A stretch of 9,126 bases of DNA from Promethearchaeota archaeon (GTDB lineage: Archaea; Asgardarchaeota; Lokiarchaeia; Sigynarchaeales; SOKP01), in contig JAGXNZ010000247.1 in assembly GCA_019894655.1 (NCBI GenBank), forward strand, positions 1-9,126, written 5' to 3'. Shown in pieces: positions 6,628-9,126 of this stretch. The stretch's first letter is position 1. Each line of letters opens with the position of its first letter. The notes below the pieces were generated by a model, which was not told the DNA's origin, ran no database searches, and saw only the letters and a program-made list of their open reading frames with translations. Position numbers and translations under genes: made by a program.

Positions 6628-7872
6628 ATGGGTTCAATTACTCTATCCAATAAAATAGGTGAACTGTCTAAGGAAAATTTGCTTCAGAGAGCAAAAGAAT
6701 ACATTTTTTCATCGGGATTAAATGACGGCGCTTCGAAACTGTGCAAAGCAAACATGAAATATGGTTTAGCTCAATTCCATCTTATTCAAGAAAAACATGG
6801 TTTTGAACCTAAAGCAACCTTTATTTCATCTCCTGATGAGACGATTTCAAGAAACAATTTCCGTTGGAATTCAGGATTAGGATATGGTGGAAGATTAAAT
6901 TGGGGAGATGGGCATGATAAATTAATATTTTTAAATGTGAAGCCTAATTGTTGTGGATTACTAGTCGGAGGATTAGAGGAATTACCTGATCCATACGATA
7001 TCATAAAAAAAATAGACAATGTAAAAAGTACCGAACTATATTATGATAATGTTCTAATTAATTGGGATTTTGGTGTTTCTAATCACTTTATTAATTGTTT
7101 TGAAACAAAAAACCTATCTGATACCAATTTCCCTCCGTATATGTTCATGATTCATGGTTCAGCTCCTGAATTTCGCGACGACAAGCACGGAATTGGTTTA
7201 TATATTGACACTTCGAAAACATTACAAGAACTTGCTATTGAAGAACAAACGTTATTTGGAAAACAATATATATTATTGGACACTGCTGCGAGAGAATATC
7301 TTGAATTTAATAAAAAAGCACTTCATTTTTCGAATAAAAAGAGGGAAATGATAGCTCGCAAGATTTTTAATCCTGATTACAAATTAATATGTAATACTCC
7401 ACACCAATTCTTAAAAGATTTTAATAATATGTATTTAGGAAGTAATTGTACTGATATAAAAGGTGCCAACCCTCAAACTAATATTTTCCCTACGGCATTA
7501 CGCGCCGATTTAGCTTGTTATCTTTTTAGAGGTAAAAAGAATTTTTCGAGAACGGCCTTAATAAACAATAATTTCTTCACAAGAGCTGAAAATTTAGAGC
7601 TTCTAGACTTATTGAGCAATGCAGATGTGCTACCACACGGTGGAGGTTATATGCTGCCAGATATAAGTAGTGTTCAAAAAGTTTTAGAGTATAAGTATCA
7701 AAGATATTTTGCGTGCGAATTAGTAAAAGATAGAAAAAAATTAAAAATTATAAGAGATGTAAAGGAGCTACAATTCGAATATAGAGGACGAGATGTTATT
7801 CTCAAATCTATTCAGTTAGAACTCGGCGAAATTATAGCCCGATTAAATCCTATATTTTCTTTAAAACTGTAA
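6628..7872 (+). CDS. Divergent RtcB-family (RNA ligase-like) protein
   Basis: The product has 414 residues, close to the usual RtcB length of 400-480. Genuine RtcB joins 2',3'-cyclic phosphate or 3'-phosphate RNA ends to 5'-OH ends using GTP and Mn2+. I assign the family from the order of degenerate motifs. NCCGL (107-111) matches DINCGVR. SNHFIN (151-156) matches GNHFIE. IHGSAPE (175-181) matches H-x-GSRG. AREYLEFNKK (221-230) matches the YAWANR helix. NTPHQFL (256-262) matches D-VAHN. IKGANPQ (277-283) matches HRKGATR. A segment at 287-301 sits where GSMGTASYVL lies. PHGGGY (336-341) matches SHGAGR. The C-terminus IARLNPIFSLKL matches VARLRPLGVVKG. The Cys ligand (C109), three His ligands (H153, H176, H259), N152 and the guanylylated His (H337) are retained. 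The Asp of DINCG (now P106), the Arg of HxGSR (now P180) and the Arg of HGAGR (now Y341) are lost. The activity may therefore be altered or absent. No archease is in view. Confidence 0.7.
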   Translation: MGSITLSNKIGELSKENLLQRAKEYIFSSGLNDGASKLCKANMKYGLAQFHLIQEKHGFEPKATFISSPDETISRNNFRWNSGLGYGGRLNWGDGHDKLIFLNVKPNCCGLLVGGLEELPDPYDIIKKIDNVKSTELYYDNVLINWDFGVSNHFINCFETKNLSDTNFPPYMFMIHGSAPEFRDDKHGIGLYIDTSKTLQELAIEEQTLFGKQYILLDTAAREYLEFNKKALHFSNKKREMIARKIFNPDYKLICNTPHQFLKDFNNMYLGSNCTDIKGANPQTNIFPTALRADLACYLFRGKKNFSRTALINNNFFTRAENLELLDLLSNADVLPHGGGYMLPDISSVQKVLEYKYQRYFACELVKDRKKLKIIRDVKELQFEYRGRDVILKSIQLELGEIIARLNPIFSLKL

Positions 7873-7873
7873 T

Positions 7874-9126
7874 TTACTCAATTTTAGCTCCGGATGGAAT
7901 ATCTCTATCAGGTGTTAAGATAGACACCATCTTTCCATCTACAGCAGCAAGAAGCATCCCTTGGCTTAGTATCCCCCTCAATTTTCTCGGTTCTAAATTA
8001 GCTAATATTACGATCTTTTTACCTTTTAATTCGTCCGCTTTGTATTGTTCAGCTAAACCTGCAACTAAAATCCTCTTTTCGTCTCCTATAGCAATAGACA
8101 GTTTATATAATTTGTCTGCTTTAGGGACTTTTTCTACACTCTCTATAAGTGCTACTCTTATATCTAGTTTTTTAAAATCTTCGTACGAAACCAATTCTTT
8201 ACCACCTAATTTATCTTTACTTTCTTTAATTTCTTCAAGTTTACTTTTAATTTCGCTAATGTCGAGTTTTTGGAAGAGAGGTTCTGGTCTTTTAATTTTT
8301 TGTCCTTCTTTTACAGAGTTCTCGTTAATCGTATCCCATTTCAAATCGTTCGATGTAGGGATATTTAAATAGGACATTATCTTTTCCGCAGTTCCTGGAA
8401 TAAATGGACTTAATAAAACACCAAACGCGTAAACTGCTTGAGCGCAAATATTAAAAACATGGCCCGCAGCATTTTTATCTGATTTAATTAAATGCCAGGG
8501 GGCTTTACTATTAAGATAAACATTCCCTTCTTTTCCAAAATTAACAATATCTCTTAAAGCTTTTCTTAACTTAAAATTACTTATATTTTCACCAATGGCA
8601 AACCCAATTTTATTTATGAGTTCGATAAAATTTTTGTCAACATCATCGTACTCTATCTTCTCGGGTATAACTCCATTGAATTGCTTGTCAATGAAAGTTA
8701 AAGTTCTATGAATAAAATTTCCTATGTTATCGTTTAAAATTTTAATATTATTTTCAAACTCTGACCATAAAAACGAGGTATCACTCGTCTCTGGGCGATT
8801 ATATACTAAAGTAAAGCGCCAATAATCCAAAGGTGCCAATTTTAGAGCATCATCGATCCAGATTCCAATTCCTCTGGATTTAGAGAACTTGTCGTTTTCG
8901 TACATTAAAAACTCTGTGGAAGATACATTGTAAGGAAGTATTAATTTCTCGCCATCGCTTTTATCTTCGTTGAAAGCTAAAAGTAAACCGGGAAATATGA
9001 TAAGATGAAAAATTATATTATCTTTTCCAATAAAGAAGACTGTTTTTGTATTAGGATCTGTCCAAAAATATTCAAACTTTTTTGGATCTTTAACGATGTT
9101 TTCGGCCCACTCTTTTACAGCGGATA
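7874..9126 (-). CDS. metG: Methionyl-tRNA synthetase, C-terminal part with fused tRNA-binding domain
   Basis: The frame is open from the right edge to the TAA at 7874-7876, giving 416 visible residues; the N-terminal catalytic half with the HIGH motif lies outside. The ATG at 8905 is internal, because the 73 codons upstream of it continue the conserved catalytic core (FFIGKDNIIFHLIIFPGLLL). Just after it comes KFSKSRG (fragment residues 79-85), the archaeal form of the KMSKS loop that binds ATP. The helical anticodon-binding domain follows (about 106-270), with APW (208-210) at the anticodon-recognition position. A charged helical linker (about 285-310) leads to a Trbp111/EMAPII-type OB-fold domain (about 312-416; LDIRV, LVAGLAEQY, NLEPRKLRG, SQGMLLAA), which strengthens tRNA binding. 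The enzyme charges tRNA-Met in the cytoplasm. Its stop is one base from that of the convergent RtcB-like gene. Confidence 0.95.
   Translation of the reverse strand, partial: SAVKEWAENIVKDPKKFEYFWTDPNTKTVFFIGKDNIIFHLIIFPGLLLAFNEDKSDGEKLILPYNVSSTEFLMYENDKFSKSRGIGIWIDDALKLAPLDYWRFTLVYNRPETSDTSFLWSEFENNIKILNDNIGNFIHRTLTFIDKQFNGVIPEKIEYDDVDKNFIELINKIGFAIGENISNFKLRKALRDIVNFGKEGNVYLNSKAPWHLIKSDKNAAGHVFNICAQAVYAFGVLLSPFIPGTAEKIMSYLNIPTSNDLKWDTINENSVKEGQKIKRPEPLFQKLDISEIKSKLEEIKESKDKLGGKELVSYEDFKKLDIRVALIESVEKVPKADKLYKLSIAIGDEKRILVAGLAEQYKADELKGKKIVILANLEPRKLRGILSQGMLLAAVDGKMVSILTPDRDIPSGAKIE

Noticed and set aside
6786..7351. Short open frames within the RtcB-like gene (minus strand 6786-7019, plus strand 7154-7351).
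   Set aside because: They lie inside a frame that shows family motifs end to end and have no independent support.
6628..7872. Reading the 414-residue protein as an archaeal fructose-bisphosphatase or another Cys/His metalloenzyme.
   Set aside because: The ordered series of RtcB-like motifs including the C-terminal ARLNP segment fits RtcB better. The characteristic phosphatase motifs are absent.
8040..8372. A 110-codon plus-strand open frame opposite metG.
   Set aside because: It is a Ser/Leu-rich shadow of the Lys/Glu/Asp-rich metG linker region, and metG conservation explains the sequence fully.
1..9126. CRISPR arrays, tRNA or rRNA genes, insertion sequences and attachment sites.
   Set aside because: I saw no regularly spaced repeats, cloverleaf-like segments, transposase motifs or flanking duplications.

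Overview
The window looks like a piece of an AT-rich archaeal genome, most likely an Asgard archaeon of the Lokiarchaeia type. Four things support this. The methionyl-tRNA synthetase is of the archaeal/eukaryotic kind (KFSKSRG signature). TATA-like boxes sit at leaderless or short-leader spacing, and Shine-Dalgarno sequences are mostly absent. T-tract terminators are present. One large secreted protein ends in a Pro/Gly linker, an IPGYEL motif, a hydrophobic helix and a short basic tail, a C-terminus I associate with Lokiarchaeal surface proteins. The lineage is an inference; no rRNA is present.

Layout. Bases 1-222 (minus) hold the N-terminus of an exported protein that runs off the left edge. 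Bases 416-2932 (minus) encode an 838-residue, sequon-rich, membrane-anchored surface protein built from three tandem Rossmann-like (glutamine-amidotransferase/ThuA-like) repeats and one beta-sandwich-like domain. A 349-bp divergent intergenic region follows, carrying a perfect 21-bp palindrome, and then an orphan polytopic membrane protein (3282-4649, plus). Convergent to it with a 6-bp gap is a two-gene minus-strand operon: an unrecognised acidic 212-residue protein (5902-6540) followed by a P-loop ATPase (4656-5888) whose layout recalls BREX-associated BrxD/DUF2791-type ATPases. An 87-bp bidirectional promoter region separates this operon from a divergently transcribed gene (6628-7872) that I read as a highly diverged RtcB-family RNA ligase homologue. 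Convergent to that, with one base between the two stop codons, is the C-terminal part of methionyl-tRNA synthetase (7874 to the right edge).

How the genes may work together. The left third is cell-surface biology. The centre (ATPase, orphan acidic protein, RtcB-like protein) is the most interesting part. The three genes share one small divergent promoter region. The RtcB homologue keeps the Cys/His metal-ligand framework and the histidine that is guanylylated in true ligases, but it has lost several other signature residues. A co-regulated RNA-processing, RNA-repair or defence module is a reasonable but unproven hypothesis. The metG gene on the right is housekeeping.
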